NCBI GenBank assembly: GCA_009702525.1
Contig: WLHW01000008.1
Coordinates: forward strand, 1-22,511
DNA: 22,511 nt
Direction: 5' to 3'
From: Actinomycetota bacterium
GTDB taxonomy: Bacteria; Actinomycetota; Actinomycetes; Nanopelagicales; Nanopelagicaceae
Position 1 is the first letter of the stretch; each line of letters begins with the position of its first letter. The position numbers and the translations under genes are program-made. The notes under the pieces were generated by a model that was not told where the DNA came from, did not search any database, and was given only the letters and a program-made list of their open reading frames with translations. Positions 21,364 through 22,511 of this stretch are shown piece by piece.

Positions 21364-21433
21364 TGTCAGATTGCTCGCCAGCACTGACGTTTCATAGACA
21401 CTGAGTTCAGGTGTTGTGCATAAGCTGCAATTT

Positions 21434-22324
21434 CTAGAGTTCGGCGCGCTCCTGTGCATCTGTACTCTCGTCAGGATCAACCTGCGCACACTTAGTGAAC
21501 CACTCGCGTGCCTCACTCACTCGCCCTGCAGTAAAAAGCGCATCGGCATAGGCGTAACGAAGTCGCACCGCCCACTCCTCACTCTCGTTAGAGAGTTCTT
21601 TGCAGGTTAAAGTCACAACTGCAGCTTCTAATTCGCCTAAATCTCGACGCGCACCTGCCGCGACAATTCGCATCTCAATCTCTTCTGGTTTTGCTAAACG
21701 CTTTACCTCCGGTGAACCCGCTAAAGCTAAAGCTTTTAAAGGGTTTTTAAGTCCACGTTCGCAGTCGGCCATCACGGGCCACATAGTTACATCTCCAGAA
21801 ATGCGATGCGCAGCTCGAAGTTCTTTCAATGCAATCTCATAGAAACCCGCACGGTATGCGGCATAGCCAGCAGATTCACGAACAACAGCTAATCGTCCTG
21901 CGTGATGTGCGGCTGCGACTCCATGTTTATGTGCAAGGAGGGGATCACTTTCTGCGTATAAAGCCACACACTCTAAATGTCGTGCAACAACTTTTGCATT
22001 CTCAGCAGATAAGGATAAAAGTTCAGCTCTCAAAGATTTATCTAGCTCTTCACCAGTAATCTCTTCTGGAATATCTGGTTCAAAAATTCGTGGTCGCAAT
22101 CTCGATTGATCGCGCTCCATAGGTGCAGGACGTGTTCCACGAACATCGCTTCCATCGCGAACCTGACGTGGTGCACCTGCGCGTGTAGATGAACCACCTC
22201 GTGCAGGTAAATCTTCACGTCGGCGTGCACTATTTGGCCCTGAAGGCTTGCGCTCCCCTGGCTTTGACGCTCCAGGGTTACTTGGACGATCAGATGGTGG
22301 ACGTGAGTTTCTACGCTCTTCCAT
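21434..22324 (-). CDS. TPR-type helical repeat protein after the rRNA operon
   Basis: A 296-aa protein. Residues 1-80 are disordered and rich in Arg, Ser, Pro and Gly (RPPSDRPSNPG, RRREDLPARGGSS). Residues about 88-290 are helical with TPR-like repeats: AALHRA-style segments such as ESAGYAAYRAGFYEIALKEL, KALALAGSPE, and LRYAYADALFTAGRVSEARE as the clearest repeat. No catalytic motif is visible. M. tuberculosis has a TPR protein gene (Rv1691) in the same relative place upstream of tlyA. The disordered arginine-rich start could bind RNA, and proximity to rRNA genes is suggestive only. The ATG is supported by GAGGAG 6 nt upstream. Its promoter, if separate from the rRNA operon, lies in the AT-rich 22325-22392. 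Confidence 0.85.
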   Translation of the reverse strand: MEERRNSRPPSDRPSNPGASKPGERKPSGPNSARRREDLPARGGSSTRAGAPRQVRDGSDVRGTRPAPMERDQSRLRPRIFEPDIPEEITGEELDKSLRAELLSLSAENAKVVARHLECVALYAESDPLLAHKHGVAAAHHAGRLAVVRESAGYAAYRAGFYEIALKELRAAHRISGDVTMWPVMADCERGLKNPLKALALAGSPEVKRLAKPEEIEMRIVAAGARRDLGELEAAVVTLTCKELSNESEEWAVRLRYAYADALFTAGRVSEAREWFTKCAQVDPDESTDAQERAEL

Positions 22325-22392
22325 GGTGATCTCCTCTATGAATAAATCTACGTATATAAAAATAATCTGGACTGGGATTAGTTTAGGGAAAT

Positions 22393-22425
22393 AAAAAAGG
22401 GGCGCTCGTTAAAGCGCCCCTTTTT
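22393..22425 (-). terminator. Intrinsic terminator of the rRNA operon
   Basis: An 8-bp perfect GC-rich stem (GGGGCGCT / AGCGCCCC at 22399-22406 and 22413-22420) with a 6-nt loop is followed on the minus strand by six T (22393-22398). On the plus strand it is followed by five T, so it could act in both directions. It sits about 10 bp after the 5S rRNA 3' end. Confidence 0.9.
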
Positions 22426-22433
22426 ATAAAAGA

Positions 22434-22511
22434 AGTCCGACGACGTTCTACTCTCCCACAAGGTCACCCGTGCAGTACTATCGACGCTGAGAGGCTTAAC
22501 TTCCGGGTTCG
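22434..22511 (-). rRNA. rrf: 5S ribosomal RNA (3' part, cut by window edge)
   Basis: Read on the minus strand, the sequence begins CGAACCCGGAAGTTAAGCCT and continues through GCACGGGTGACCTTGTGGG and GAGAGTAGAACGTCGTCGGA, which is the conserved 3' two-thirds of an actinobacterial 5S rRNA. The 5' part is beyond the right edge. The 3' end is set by analogy to a few bases. Confidence 0.93.

Overview
This is a gene-dense chromosomal segment of a low-to-moderate GC actinobacterium. Three blocks of gene order known from Actinobacteria lie side by side: TPR/tlyA/nadK/recN/pyrG/xerD, parA/scpA/scpB/rluB/cmk/der, and pgsA/gcvH/garA/ftsR/DUF151/merR/gcvP. In Mycobacterium tuberculosis, as I recall, these are the separate neighbourhoods Rv1691-Rv1701, Rv1708-Rv1713 and Rv1822-Rv1832. 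The compact layout (4-26 bp overlaps, gaps mostly under 60 bp), base composition well below that of Streptomyces or Mycobacterium, and a cmk-der fusion suggest a streamlined lineage such as the freshwater acI group (Nanopelagicales). That placement is inference. No transposase, phage gene, CRISPR array, integron or tRNA was seen.

Right to left on the minus strand: the 3' part of a 5S rRNA gene and its terminator (22.39-22.51 kb), then a TPR protein, then a long co-directional run of a minimal SSB-like OB-fold protein, a lysine-tailed small protein, a 53-aa small protein, tlyA, nadK, recN, pyrG, ald and xerD (21.34 down to 13.46 kb). The only plus-strand genes are a parA-like ATPase and a ribbon-helix-helix partner (12.15-13.45 kb). 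They converge on xerD with a 10-bp gap and diverge from scpA.

A second minus run goes scpA, scpB, rluB, then an AT-rich 267-bp intergenic stretch full of short repeats, then aroH, tyrA, cmk-der, pgsA, gcvH, garA, ftsR, a DUF151 nuclease, a ResR-like MerR regulator and gcvP, which ends 49 bp from the left edge. Themes are chromosome organisation (ScpAB, ParA-like, RHH, XerD, RecN, SSB-like), tyrosine/phenylalanine biosynthesis (AroH, TyrA), ribosome maturation and modification (Der, RluB, TlyA), nucleotide and cofactor supply (PyrG, Cmk, NadK), and glycine cleavage with its neighbouring regulators (GcvP, GcvH, GarA, FtsR).

The core genes are ordinary and intact. The more interesting signals are small: a GarA whose N-terminal kinase motif appears changed, the ParA/RHH pair, the cluster of three small proteins before tlyA, a merR-gcvP gap made almost wholly of two inverted repeats, a possible SD-masking hairpin before the SSB-like gene, and the repeat-rich region before aroH. 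No clearly new multi-gene system was found.
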